DNA of 64,000 nt from Candidatus Reconcilbacillus cellulovorans (lineage in GTDB: Bacteria; Bacillota; Bacilli; Paenibacillales; Reconciliibacillaceae). Each line of letters opens with the position of its first letter. Position 1 is the first letter of the stretch. The position numbers and the translations under genes were made by a program. Of the stretch, positions 37,966 through 48,066 are shown in pieces. The stretch lies in assembly GCA_002507565.1 (NCBI GenBank), contig MOXJ01000015.1:54023-118022 (forward strand). The letters run 5' to 3'. The notes under the pieces were generated by a model, which was given only the letters and a program-made list of their open reading frames with translations, had not been told where the DNA came from and did no database searches.

Positions 37966-39047
37966 GGCGATTCCGCCCCTTCCGTCCACGCCTCCGCCCG
38001 CTCAGCGGCGGCAAGTGCCGTCACGATTTCCTCTAGGTCGCCGCCCAAGACGTCTTCCAGCCGATGGAGCGTCAGGCCGATGCGATGGTCGGTCACGCGG
38101 TTTTGCGGAAAATTGTAAGTGCGGATACGCTCGCTCCGCTCGCCGGTGCCGACCTGGCTTCGGCGTTCGCTGGCGTACTTGGCTTCTTCCTCGGCTTTTT
38201 TCTTTTCGTACAGGCGAGCGCGCAACACCTTCATCGCCTTTTCCTTATTGCGGTGCTGCGACTTTTCATCCTGACACGTCGCGACGATGCCGGTCGGCAA
38301 ATGCGTGATGCGGACCGCCGATTTCGTCGTGTTGACCGATTGACCGCCGGGACCGCTCGCGCAAAACAGGTCAATGCGCAAATCTTTTTCGTCGATCTCC
38401 ACTTCGACCTCCTCCGCCTCGGGCAAGACGGCGACGGTCGCCGTCGACGTATGGATGCGGCCGCCGGATTCAGTGACCGGTACGCGCTGCACGCGATGCG
38501 CGCCGCTTTCGTATTTCAGCTTGCTGTAGGCTCCCTTACCCGACACCATGAAAACGACTTCCTTAAAACCGCCGAGATCGCTGTAGTTGGCGTCCAGCAC
38601 TTCGACTTTCCAACCTTGCGATTCCGCGTACCGGGCGTACATGCGGAACAAGTCCGCCGCAAAGAGCGCCGCCTCCTCGCCTCCGGCCGCGCCGCGGATT
38701 TCCATGATGACGTTTTTGTCGTCATTCGGATTTTTCGGAAGCAGAAGCCGCTTCAGCTGTTCTTCCTGTTCGTTGCGTCGCGCTTCGAGCTCTTTCAGCT
38801 CGCGTTCGGCCAATGTGCGCAATTCGTCATCCAACGGTTCGTCCAACATCGCTCGGATCGATCCGATTTGGGCGACGGTTTGTCGATACGCTTCCGAAAC
38901 ACGGTATGTTTCTTCCAGTTCAGCCAGCTCTTTGGCGTATTCCTTCCATTTGTCCGCGTCGGCGGCGACGGCGGGATCGCACATCAGTTCGTTCAGTTTT
39001 TCATAGCGCTCTTTGACCGCTTCTAGCCGTTCGAGCCATGCGCGCAT
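37962..39047 (-). CDS. prfA: Peptide chain release factor 1
   Basis: Recognises UAA and UAG and triggers peptide release. The 361-aa protein has the RF1 tripeptide anticodon in [14 protein letters not shown] (PVT) and the catalytic GGQ in [17 protein letters not shown]. Length is typical. Its substrate-modifying partner prmC follows with a four-base overlap. ychF lies 26 bases upstream, which is not the usual Bacillus neighbour. Confidence 0.96.
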   Translation of the reverse strand: MRAWLERLEAVKERYEKLNELMCDPAVAADADKWKEYAKELAELEETYRVSEAYRQTVAQIGSIRAMLDEPLDDELRTLAERELKELEARRNEQEEQLKRLLLPKNPNDDKNVIMEIRGAAGGEEAALFAADLFRMYARYAESQGWKVEVLDANYSDLGGFKEVVFMVSGKGAYSKLKYESGAHRVQRVPVTESGGRIHTSTATVAVLPEAEEVEVEIDEKDLRIDLFCASGPGGQSVNTTKSAVRITHLPTGIVATCQDEKSQHRNKEKAMKVLRARLYEKKKAEEEAKYASERRSQVGTGERSERIRTYNFPQNRVTDHRIGLTLHRLEDVLGGDLEEIVTALAAAERAEAWTEGAESP

Positions 39048-39073
39048 GTCCGTGCCTCCCGTTGCCGTGCGCT

Positions 39074-40739
<1,666 letters not shown>

Positions 40740-40776
40740 CCGAAACGACGGTTTTGGTGCCGCAGACGCTGAAAAT

Positions 40777-40806
40777 GGAAAACCGCTCCGTACGGAGCGG
40801 TTTTCC
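40777..40806. terminator. Symmetric intrinsic terminator between tadA and the tRNA genes
   Basis: GGAAAACCGCTCCG and CGGAGCGGTTTTCC form a perfect 14-bp inverted repeat with a 2-base centre, with A- and T-rich flanks so that it can act on both strands: tadA (plus) and the tRNA transcript (minus). Confidence 0.8.
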
Positions 40807-40821
40807 GCGGGTCTGCCCCGA

Positions 40822-40895
40822 TCGAGACGACAGGATTTGAACCTGCGACCTCTTGGTCCCGAACCAAGCGCTCTACCAAGCTGAGCCACGTCTCG
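40822..40895 (-). tRNA. tRNA-Pro (anticodon CGG)
   Basis: A complete 74-base cloverleaf on the minus strand. Acceptor CGAGACG/CGTCTCG with discriminator A, D arm GCTC/GAGC, anticodon stem CTTGG/CCAAG with loop TTCGGGA (CGG, reads CCG), T arm GCAGG/CCTGT with loop TTCAAAT. No encoded CCA. The codon CCG is common in this high-GC genome. Confidence 0.93.
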
Positions 40896-40935
40896 CCGAC
40901 GGGCGACCTCTTTGCACAACGGCATGGCGATGACC

Positions 40936-40964
40936 ATTATATCACGCCGTTGTGCGATTGTAAA
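40936..40964 (-). promoter_or_regulatory. Promoter of tRNA-Pro
   Basis: On the minus strand TTTACA (40959-40964) and TATAAT (40936-40941) are 17 bases apart, a near-consensus sigma-A promoter about 35 bases upstream of the tRNA. Confidence 0.7.
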
Positions 40965-41000
40965 GGGGCCTCCCGACAGCTGCGCGGTTTCGCCCCACGA

Positions 41001-41073
<73 letters not shown>

Positions 41074-41091
41074 GCGGCGCTTAACATTATA

Positions 41092-41292
41092 TCACGTTTT
41101 CGCGCCGGATTCCAGCACCCGTCTCATTTTTTTTTCGAACTCGGCCCTCGGCATCAGCACGCTGTGCCCGCAGCCTTCGCACTTGATCCGGACGTCCATT
41201 CCCGTCCGGATGATGCGCCATCGATTCGTGCCGCAAGGATGCGGTTTTTTCATCTCCACGACGTCGTCGAGTTGGAACGTTTTCGCTTCCAT
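41092..41292 (-). CDS. DUF951 family protein (YyzM-like)
   Basis: A 66-aa protein of unknown function found near ychF and mscS in Bacillales. DDVVEMKKPHPCGTNRWRI and MDVRIKCEGCGHSVLMPR are family hallmarks; the Cys residues (CG, CxxC) suggest a small zinc ribbon. Its 3' end overlaps the promoter region of tRNA-Arg. Its ATG is 62 bases from the mscS stop. Confidence 0.88.
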   Translation of the reverse strand: MEAKTFQLDDVVEMKKPHPCGTNRWRIIRTGMDVRIKCEGCGHSVLMPRAEFEKKMRRVLESGAKT

Positions 41293-41354
41293 GGCTTCGT
41301 CCCTCTTTTCCGGTCAGTCCGTCGGATACGTTCCGAGCGCATCGGCTTCGAATT

Positions 41355-42152
41355 TCAGCCGGAACGCATGCGCAGCCCCGCACGATCCAACGCCTTCTTG
41401 ATTTCGCGGTTCAACAAGCGCGACACTTCCGTCTGCCGATTCGGGCTGCATTCTGCGACAACGCGGAGAACGGTTTCGCTGAGCCCTATCGTTTGAATGC
41501 CGAGCACTTCCGGCGGCTTCAGCACCGACTCGTACTCCTCGTGCAGCCGCCCGACCGCCTCGTTGATGACGCGTATCGCCTCGTCGGGATCGACGTCGCC
41601 GGCGACCGGCACGTCGACCACCGCCAGCGAAGGATAAACCGAAAAATTCGTCACTTGCGCGATCGATCCGTTCGGGATGATATGCAGTTCGCCCGTCCAG
41701 CTGCGAAGTTTCGTCACCCGGAGACCGATTTCCTCGACGGTTCCCTTGAAGGAACCGATTTGCACGACGTCTCCGACCGCAAACTGGTCTTCCAACAGGA
41801 TAAAAAACCCGGTGATGACGTCGCGGATCAGGTTTTGCGCGCCGAAACCGATCGCCAAACCGATGATGCCCGCGCCGGCCAGCACGGGGCCCGGGTCTAC
41901 GCCGAACACGCGCAAAATCCAGACGATTGCCGCTAGATAAATCAGATAGGCGACGGCATTATGCAGCAGCTTCGTCAGCGTCCGCGAACGCCGCGTGTCG
42001 AGTCTGAACCTTCCGCGGCTGCGTGCGGCGACCGCCGTTCCGATGACGCGGTCCATGATCCAGACCGACAGACGCGCTCCGAGCGCAATGAGCGCCGCCT
42101 TGCCGACAACGGCGACCGGATGCGCCAAGACGATTTCCGTCCATCCGTCCAC
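41355..42152 (-). CDS. Small-conductance mechanosensitive channel (MscS family)
   Basis: A 265-aa channel protein: three predicted membrane helices, the third Gly/Ala-rich (VLAGAGIIGLAIGFGAQNLIRD), then the beta domain DQFAVGDVVQIGSFKGTVEEIG and LRSWTGELHIIPNGSIAQVTN-like segment, given partly. It should release osmolytes under hypo-osmotic shock. Equivalent position to yyaG/ykuT-like genes near parAB in Bacillales. Confidence 0.9.
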   Translation of the reverse strand: MDGWTEIVLAHPVAVVGKAALIALGARLSVWIMDRVIGTAVAARSRGRFRLDTRRSRTLTKLLHNAVAYLIYLAAIVWILRVFGVDPGPVLAGAGIIGLAIGFGAQNLIRDVITGFFILLEDQFAVGDVVQIGSFKGTVEEIGLRVTKLRSWTGELHIIPNGSIAQVTNFSVYPSLAVVDVPVAGDVDPDEAIRVINEAVGRLHEEYESVLKPPEVLGIQTIGLSETVLRVVAECSPNRQTEVSRLLNREIKKALDRAGLRMRSG

Positions 42153-42166
42153 CGTCTCACCTCCCG

Positions 42167-42403
42167 TCAGCCGACGGGCACATAGCGCCCGTTTTCGTAG
42201 CGATAAACGCCTTTAATTTCAACCCGGTAATCACGGACGATCTCCAAAATCTGTTGCAGCGCCTCGTCGGGAAATTCGATCGACAGCGCGCAACCCGCCG
42301 TAATTTCTTTCGGCGTCGGCCGGATGTCGATCTCGATACCCGCATATTCGAAAAGTGTCTCGGCGCGCAACGCCTGGTGGGTCGAATCGAACGCGACCAG
42401 CAT
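42167..42403 (-). CDS. DUF3343 family protein
   Basis: A 78-aa protein beginning MLVAFDSTHQALRAETLFEYAGIEIDIRPTPKEI; in short, LVAFDSTHQALRAETLF and DIRPTPKEITAGCALSI are typical of DUF3343. Family members are putative thiol or Se/S-related proteins often next to class V aminotransferases such as the desulfurase in this window. The ATG at 42403 has GGGAGGG upstream; a longer ORF to 42535 is not supported. It is divergent from yyaC. Confidence 0.8.
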   Translation of the reverse strand: MLVAFDSTHQALRAETLFEYAGIEIDIRPTPKEITAGCALSIEFPDEALQQILEIVRDYRVEIKGVYRYENGRYVPVG

Positions 42404-42453
42404 GGGCGCCGCCCTCCCTGTCGTCTGATCCGCGCAATCAGCCAGGTATCCAG

Positions 42454-42483
42454 GTATAATCCGTTTTCCGCGTTCACATACTG
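42454..42483 (+). promoter_or_regulatory. Candidate sigma-G/sigma-F promoter of yyaC
   Basis: GTATA (42454-42458) and CATACTG (42477-42483) are 18 bases apart, matching the forespore pattern GHATR-N18-CATNHTA except for the last base. A perfect TATAAT overlaps the -35 (42455-42460), so a vegetative promoter is an alternative reading. Confidence 0.4.
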
Positions 42484-42516
42484 GTAATATCTTTCGCATC
42501 GGAGGCTGCTTGCGAC

Positions 42517-43107
42517 ATGAAACCGGTCCGGACAAATCCGAACCCGATCACTCCGTTTCGCATCTCTTACGCGGAAACGGGATCCGCGGACGCCATCGCG
42601 CGACGCCTTGCGCCCGTTTTTCAAAACGTTCCGTCCGAACGCCCGATCGTCATTCTTTGCATCGGCACGGACCGGTCGACCGGGGACGCCCTCGGTCCTC
42701 TCGTCGGTACGTTCCTGAAAAAAACGGAACCGTCCGATTTTTTCGTCTACGGCACCCTGGACGAACCCGTGCACGCCGTTAATTTGCGCGACACGCTGGA
42801 CGACATCAGGAGACGGTTTTCTTCACCGTTCATCGTCGGCGTCGACGCCTGCCTCGGCCAAGCCTCCAGCGTTGGCTACATTCAGGTCGGCGACGGGCCC
42901 GTCAAGCCGGGCGCCGGGGTCAGCAAGGAACTGCCGCCGGTCGGCGACATCCACATCACCGGCGTCGTGAACGTTTACGGATTCATGGAATATTTCGTTC
43001 TGCAAAACACCCGTCTCAGCCTCGTCATGAACATGGCCGAAGTCATTTCCCGGTCGCTCCAGCGCGCGTTAGCCGGCGTCCGCAGGATGGCGGTCGGGGA
43101 ATTGTGA
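42517..43107 (+). CDS. yyaC: Spore protease YyaC (DUF1256)
   Basis: A 196-aa protein of the Gpr-related YyaC family, expressed in the forespore of Bacillus. VILCIGTDRSTGDALGPLVG and FIVGVDACLGQASSVGYIQV are its conserved Asp-bearing segments; GDIHITGVVNVYGFMEYFVLQ closes the core. The ATG at 42517 has GGAGG 11 bases upstream. It is a plus-strand gene whose last 39 bases overlap the convergent DUF4446 gene. Confidence 0.9.
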   Translation: MKPVRTNPNPITPFRISYAETGSADAIARRLAPVFQNVPSERPIVILCIGTDRSTGDALGPLVGTFLKKTEPSDFFVYGTLDEPVHAVNLRDTLDDIRRRFSSPFIVGVDACLGQASSVGYIQVGDGPVKPGAGVSKELPPVGDIHITGVVNVYGFMEYFVLQNTRLSLVMNMAEVISRSLQRALAGVRRMAVGEL

Positions 43108-43572
43108 CGCGCGGTGAATCGCTTCCCGTTCTTCGGGCGTAAGCGGATACCGCGATTCGCCGTTTTCAACGGGTTTGGCGTAAACATACATCTGCTCGCG
43201 GTTATGAATGCCAGACAGAACGGCGCCGTTTCGCCCTTCGTCCAAAATCGCAAGTGAAAAACTGAGATCATGCCCCCGTTCTCCGAACGCACTGTACCGG
43301 ACGAGGCCCACGCGGCCCTTCATGGTTTTCAGTCGGTTTTCGACCTCGGTCCATTGCTGTTGTGCGCGGGCGAGGCCGCGTCTGCATTCGCGCAATTCTT
43401 CCTGGGCCGTTAGTAAAACTTCTTCGAGATTTTTCGGATGGTCGCCGCCGACGAGCCGGGCGTACCGTTTGGACACCCGTCTCATTTTCCACGTCAGCAG
43501 CGTCAGCCACACGAGCGAAAGCAGCGACCACCCGCCGAGAACGGCTATCACCAGTACAATCCGATCATTCAT
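43069..43572 (-). CDS. DUF4446 family membrane-anchored protein
   Basis: A 167-aa protein with an N-terminal membrane helix (about 5-27), a coiled-coil stretch (EVLLTAQEELRECRRGLARAQQQ) and the DUF4446 core VGLVRYSAFGERGHDLSFSLAILD with GVVLSGIH-like GAVLSGIHNREQMYVYAKPV. Function unknown. It follows the cysteine desulfurase with a four-base overlap and its end overlaps convergent yyaC. Confidence 0.85.
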   Translation of the reverse strand: MNDRIVLVIAVLGGWSLLSLVWLTLLTWKMRRVSKRYARLVGGDHPKNLEEVLLTAQEELRECRRGLARAQQQWTEVENRLKTMKGRVGLVRYSAFGERGHDLSFSLAILDEGRNGAVLSGIHNREQMYVYAKPVENGESRYPLTPEEREAIHRASQFPDRHPADAG

Positions 43573-44750
43573 ACGTCACGTACTCCTTTATTGCGGTAAT
43601 GCCGGGCGATTTCACGCATCGCCGCTACGAGCGCGTCGACATCGGCTTCCGTGTTGAACGGCCCGACGCTGGCGCGAACCGCGCCCGTTTCCAATGTACC
43701 GGCCATGCGGTGGGCGAGCGGCGCGCAGTGATACCCCGACCGGACAGCAATACCGTAATGCTGATCGAGAATAAAAGCGATTTCCGCCGATTCGGCGAAA
43801 TCCGCCACGAAAGCCACGATCCCCACCCGCGGCTCGCCAATCGCCGGGCCGAGCAGGCGTAGACCGGTGATGCCGGCCAATCCTTCCATCATCCGCTCGG
43901 TCAATCGTCGTTCGTGACGGCCGATTTCCTCCGGAGTTCGTTCCAGCACATAGCGGATGCCTTCTCCGAGCCCGGCAATGCCGGGCGTATTGACGGTTCC
44001 CGATTCATACCGGTCGGGGCGGACGTCGGGTTGGTCCGGCAGTTCCGATTTGCTGCCGGTGCCGCCATGCAAGACCGGTTCCAGTTCCAGATCGGGACGG
44101 ACATACAGTCCCCCCGTGCCCTGCGGACCGAGCAAGCCTTTATGTCCTGGAAATGCCAACATGTCGACGCCCATCGCCTCGACGTCGATCGGAATCGAGC
44201 CGGCCGTCTGGGCGGCGTCGACGAGCACGACAGCTCCCCGTTCGTGCGCAAGGCGCACGACGTCTTCCAACGGCAAAATCGAGCCGAGCAAGTTGGAAGC
44301 GTGGCCGACAACGACGAGCGACGTTTTCCGCCCGAGCGCTTCTCGCAACCGCTCAAGGTTGAGCCGACCGGCTTCGTCCGTCTCGACATAGGTTACCTCG
44401 ACGCCGGACGAGCGTCTCAGCGCTTCCAGCGGCCTTCGGACCGAATTGTGTTCCACCGCCGTACAGACGACGTGATCGCCCGGTTTTACCCATCCTTTGA
44501 TGGCCATGTTGAGCGCCATCGTCGTGTTGAGCGCAAAACTGACGTCGTTCGGATTCCGGATGCCGAACAGCTTCGCCAGTCGCGCACGCGTTTCCGCAAC
44601 CGTTTTTCCTGCCCGAATCGCCATCCGGTGGCTGCCACGACCGGGATTGGCGGCGTAATCGCGAACGGCTTCCGCCATCGCCTCGGCGACGCCCGGCGGC
44701 TTCGGCCATGACGAAGCTGCGTTATCCAGATAAATGACGGGCCTGTCCAT
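43569..44750 (-). CDS. Cysteine desulfurase family protein (aminotransferase class V)
   Basis: PLP enzyme predicted to take sulfur from cysteine. The 393-aa product has the PLP Lys in FPGHKGLLGPQG, the VDAAQTAGSIPID metal-free PLP Asp segment and the sulfur-carrying Cys in RSGYHCAPLAH. It belongs to the TIGR01977-type group found near yyaC and parAB in Bacillales, not the suf or isc operons. The acceptor is unknown; the nearby DUF3343 gene is a candidate partner by known association. Confidence 0.88.
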   Translation of the reverse strand: MDRPVIYLDNAASSWPKPPGVAEAMAEAVRDYAANPGRGSHRMAIRAGKTVAETRARLAKLFGIRNPNDVSFALNTTMALNMAIKGWVKPGDHVVCTAVEHNSVRRPLEALRRSSGVEVTYVETDEAGRLNLERLREALGRKTSLVVVGHASNLLGSILPLEDVVRLAHERGAVVLVDAAQTAGSIPIDVEAMGVDMLAFPGHKGLLGPQGTGGLYVRPDLELEPVLHGGTGSKSELPDQPDVRPDRYESGTVNTPGIAGLGEGIRYVLERTPEEIGRHERRLTERMMEGLAGITGLRLLGPAIGEPRVGIVAFVADFAESAEIAFILDQHYGIAVRSGYHCAPLAHRMAGTLETGAVRASVGPFNTEADVDALVAAMREIARHYRNKGVRDV

Positions 44751-44780
44751 GCCGGGGCACCTCCGCTATGCCGCGCTCGA

Positions 44781-45632
44781 CTATCTGCGCAGCAAATTCA
44801 ACAACCGCTCCAGGTCTTCGGAAGAATAATAGGCGAATTCGATCTTTCCGCGACCGTTGCGGTTTCGAATTTTGACGTTCGTTCCGTACTGTTCCCGCAA
44901 ACGGTTCTCGATATCCGCCAGAAACGGGTCTTCGCGTAAGCTAGATCGCCCTTTCCCGGACGACGGACGATCGGCCTTCTTCTGAAGCGACTGAACTGCT
45001 TCCTCCAGCTGTCGAACGCTCCACTGTTCCCGGATCGCGCGTTCGGCCAGCTGGGTCTGAACGCTGGGATCTTTCAGGCCGACAATCGCGCGGGCGTGTC
45101 CCATCGACAATGTTCCACGTGAAACATGTTCCTTGACCGCGTCGGGTAGCTGAAGCAGCCGCAAAAAGTTGGCGATATGCGAACGACTCTTCCCGACTTT
45201 GACCGACAACTGTTCTTGCGTCAGCTGAAAACGCTCCATGAGCGTCTGATAGGCGGCGGCGATTTCCAAAGCGTTCAAGTCTTCGCGTTGTACGTTCTCG
45301 ATCAGGGCAATCTCCATCACTTGCTCATCGGGGAGCTGGCGGACAACAGCGGGAATCGTCGGCCGTTCCAGCAGCTGGCAGGCACGGAAGCGCCGTTCGC
45401 CGGCGATGATTTCGTACCCGTTCATCGCCTCACGCACAATAATCGGCTGAAGGACGCCGTGCTCTCGAATCGAGTCGGCGAGCTCGCGCAGCGATTCTTC
45501 AGAAAATGTCTTTCGCGGCTGGTAAGGATTCGGACGCAGCCGGGCGAGCGGAATTTCGACCACCTTGTCGTCCTCGTTGATGTTCAAGGCGGGAATCAGC
45601 GCGTCCAGGCCGCGTCCGAGCCGTTTATTCAT
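44781..45632 (-). CDS. parB: Chromosome partitioning protein ParB (Spo0J)
   Basis: CTP-dependent clamp loaded at parS that seeds the origin segregation complex. The 283-aa protein has the N-terminal catalytic box IIAGERRFRACQ (GERRxR, CTP binding), ALIENVQREDLN, a helix-turn-helix LSVKVGKSRSHIANFLRL and a C-terminal dimer domain. A perfect parS lies inside this gene. It overlaps parA by eight bases. Confidence 0.95.
   Translation of the reverse strand: MNKRLGRGLDALIPALNINEDDKVVEIPLARLRPNPYQPRKTFSEESLRELADSIREHGVLQPIIVREAMNGYEIIAGERRFRACQLLERPTIPAVVRQLPDEQVMEIALIENVQREDLNALEIAAAYQTLMERFQLTQEQLSVKVGKSRSHIANFLRLLQLPDAVKEHVSRGTLSMGHARAIVGLKDPSVQTQLAERAIREQWSVRQLEEAVQSLQKKADRPSSGKGRSSLREDPFLADIENRLREQYGTNVKIRNRNGRGKIEFAYYSSEDLERLLNLLRR
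45111..45126. other. parS site within parB
   Basis: TGTTCCACGTGAAACA, a perfect 16-bp palindromic match to the Bacillus parS consensus, inside the parB coding sequence as in B. subtilis. Confidence 0.95.
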
Positions 45633-46386
45633 GCCGGATCACTTCCTTTGCGAGTTCCATGTACACTTCGGCGCCTTTCGACTTCGGGTCGTAGGTAATG
45701 ATCGACTGGCCGTGGCTCGGCGCTTCACTGAGGCGAACGTTGCGCGGAATGATCGTTTGGTACACTTTGTGCTGAAAATATTTTTTCACTTCCTCGATGA
45801 CCTGCATGCCGAGATTCGTCCGTGCATCGAGCATGGTCAGCAAAACGCCCTCGATCTGAAGCTTCGTGTTCAGATGTTTTTGGACGAGCCTTACCGTGTT
45901 GAGCAACTGACCTAACCCTTCCAAGGCGTAATATTCGCACTGAATCGGAATGAGCACCGAATCGGCGGCCGTCAGCGAGTTGATCGTCAAAATGCCGAGC
46001 GACGGAGGACAATCAATTAAAATGTAATCGAACAAGTCGCGTATCAGCTCCAGCGATCTTTTGAGCCGTACTTCTCTTGAAAACGTCGGTACGAGTTCAA
46101 TTTCGGCCCCGGCCAACTGAATCGTGGCGGGGATGATGCTCAAATTGGGAACTTTCGTATCTAAAATGGCGTCTTTCGGATGAACGTCGTTGATCATGAC
46201 GTCGTAGATGCAGTGCACCACGTCCGCCTTGTTGATGCCGATTCCGCTGGTTGTGTTGCCTTGCGGGTCGATATCCACCAGCAGCACTTTTTTCCCCAGC
46301 GTTGCCAGCGAGGCGCCGAGATTCACGGCTGTCGTCGTCTTGCCGACCCCGCCCTTTTGGTTGGCAACGGCGATAATCTTCGACAA
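45625..46386 (-). CDS. parA: Chromosome partitioning ATPase ParA (Soj)
   Basis: Deviant Walker A ATPase that moves and regulates origin regions and also controls DnaA. 253 aa, the same length as B. subtilis Soj. The start is a TTG at 46386 (MSKIIAVANQKGGVGKTT) after GGGGTGG; an ATG at 46428 adds 14 unlikely residues. The KGGVGKTT signature Lys and DCPPSLGILT Walker B segment are intact. Confidence 0.95.
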   Translation of the reverse strand: MSKIIAVANQKGGVGKTTTAVNLGASLATLGKKVLLVDIDPQGNTTSGIGINKADVVHCIYDVMINDVHPKDAILDTKVPNLSIIPATIQLAGAEIELVPTFSREVRLKRSLELIRDLFDYILIDCPPSLGILTINSLTAADSVLIPIQCEYYALEGLGQLLNTVRLVQKHLNTKLQIEGVLLTMLDARTNLGMQVIEEVKKYFQHKVYQTIIPRNVRLSEAPSHGQSIITYDPKSKGAEVYMELAKEVIRHE

Positions 46387-46424
46387 CCTGCCCACCCCAT
46401 CATCCGATGTTCTTCTCATGATGA

Positions 46425-47270
46425 TCATATAACGCCCGGCGGACGTTTCGCAATTTGAATGATGATCTCGTATCGATCTTCGTACTGGTGTTCGTCGATC
46501 CGAATCGGCAACCCCGTTTTCGACACCATGTCGACCGACTGACGGATCGTATTAAGCGCAATGCGGACGTCTTTCGCGAAAGCCTGCCGACGGCCGCGTT
46601 TGCGGCGCTCGGACGTTCGCCCGCCCGTTTCGAGCAAAAATTTCACGCGCGATTCCGTCTGCTGGACGCTCCAGTTCTTCTGCAAAATTTCGCGGAGCAC
46701 TTGAAGCTGCGCCTGTTCGTCGTCGAGCGCCAGCAGAGCGCGGGCGTGCCGTTCCGTAATCTGACGGTCGAGAAGCGCTTGCCGAACCGGTTCGGGCAAC
46801 TGAAGCAGACGAAGTTTGTTTGCGATCGTCGATTGGCTTTTTCCGAGCCGCTGCGCCAGACTTTCCTGTGTCAACCCATGCAGTTCCATCAGCTTTTGAT
46901 AGGCCACCGCCTCCTCGATCGGCGTCAAACCCTCTCTTTGCAAGTTTTCGATCAGCGCGACGGAAGCGGCCTGCGGGTCGCCCATTTCGCGGACGATGGC
47001 GGGAATGGTGTCCATCCCGAGTTTTTTAACCGCCCGGAGGCGGCGTTCCCCGGCGATCAGCTCAAAACCGTTTTCCCGCGGACGAACCAGAATCGGCTGA
47101 ATGACCCCGTGAACGCGAATCGTGTCGCACAATTCCTCCAGCCGTTCGTCGTCGAATACGGCGCGAGGCTGATAAGGACTCGGCGCGATCGCGTCGACCG
47201 GAATGAGGCGCACTTCCTCGGACGACTCCCGTTCGGAAAATCCGAGCCATTTCGAAATTCGGTCTTTCAT
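46425..47270 (-). CDS. noc: Nucleoid occlusion protein Noc
   Basis: ParB-family protein that binds NBS sites and the membrane to block FtsZ assembly over DNA. 281 aa. The N-terminus MKDRISKWLGFSERE is the amphipathic membrane-targeting helix; LIAGERRLRAVKKLG is the CTP box; KSQSTIANKLRLLQLP is the recognition helix. Position between rsmG and parA is as in B. subtilis. The start at 47270 is preferred to an ATG at 47306. Confidence 0.93.
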   Translation of the reverse strand: MKDRISKWLGFSERESSEEVRLIPVDAIAPSPYQPRAVFDDERLEELCDTIRVHGVIQPILVRPRENGFELIAGERRLRAVKKLGMDTIPAIVREMGDPQAASVALIENLQREGLTPIEEAVAYQKLMELHGLTQESLAQRLGKSQSTIANKLRLLQLPEPVRQALLDRQITERHARALLALDDEQAQLQVLREILQKNWSVQQTESRVKFLLETGGRTSERRKRGRRQAFAKDVRIALNTIRQSVDMVSKTGLPIRIDEHQYEDRYEIIIQIAKRPPGVI

Positions 47271-47305
47271 CACACCACCACCCGACATCCGCTGTCGCTT
47301 CGGCA

Positions 47306-47321
47306 TGTTCCACGTGAAACA
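47306..47321. other. parS site between noc and rsmG
   Basis: TGTTCCACGTGAAACA, a second perfect parS 16-mer, 36 bases upstream of the noc start. Confidence 0.95.
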
Positions 47322-47337
47322 AAACGTCCGAACCGCA

Positions 47338-48063
47338 TCATCGAACGAGCGGCCGGCGTTCGGGAACGCCCGGCTGACGGGGATACCGCGCCGGCGTAGC
47401 GCCGAGTTTCGTCAACAACACAAGCCGCCGGACCGCCCCTTCCGGAGGAAGACGAAATTCGCGGACTTCATCCAACCGCGCGTTCAATTCCGAAAAACTG
47501 TACAAAGCTTCCCGGACTTCCTCGTCGGCGCCGGACGCTTTCATCGCCACAAAAAAGCCGCCGGGACGCACAAAAGGAACGCAAAGTTCCGTCAACACCG
47601 CCATACGCGCAACGGCGCGGGCCGTCACGACGTCGAATCGATCGCGACATTCCGCCGACCTGGCGACGTCTTCAGCGCGGCCGTGCACGCATTCGACGCG
47701 ATCCAGTCCCAATGCGTCGACGAGATGGCGCAAAAACTCGACGCGTTTTCGCAACGAATCGACGAGCAACACCTCTAAATGAGGAAAAACGATTTTCAGC
47801 GGCACGCCCGGAAACCCGGCGCCGGAACCGACATCCGCAAGCGAACCGGCTTTTGCGAAATCCCAGAAAAAAGCAGGCGACAACGAATCAAGAAAATGTT
47901 TGGAATACACACCTTCTTCGTCGGTGATCGCCGTTAAATTCATGCGTTCATTCCAACGCACCAGCTCGCGAAAATAAATGCGAAAACGATCAAAGGCCCC
48001 CTCGGGCAACCGGAGGCCGTAACGATCCACGGTTTCCGAAAACCATTCCGGCACCCCGCTCAT
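47338..48063 (-). CDS. rsmG: 16S rRNA (guanine-527-N7)-methyltransferase
   Basis: SAM-dependent methyltransferase that modifies G527 in the 530 loop; loss gives low-level streptomycin resistance in other bacteria. The 241-aa protein has the SAM motif ADVGSGAGFPGVPLK and the family segment MNLTAITDEEGVYSKHFLDS. It is three bases after mnmG, the conserved order (gidA-gidB). Confidence 0.95.
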   Translation of the reverse strand: MSGVPEWFSETVDRYGLRLPEGAFDRFRIYFRELVRWNERMNLTAITDEEGVYSKHFLDSLSPAFFWDFAKAGSLADVGSGAGFPGVPLKIVFPHLEVLLVDSLRKRVEFLRHLVDALGLDRVECVHGRAEDVARSAECRDRFDVVTARAVARMAVLTELCVPFVRPGGFFVAMKASGADEEVREALYSFSELNARLDEVREFRLPPEGAVRRLVLLTKLGATPARYPRQPGVPERRPLVR

Positions 48064-48066
48064 CCG

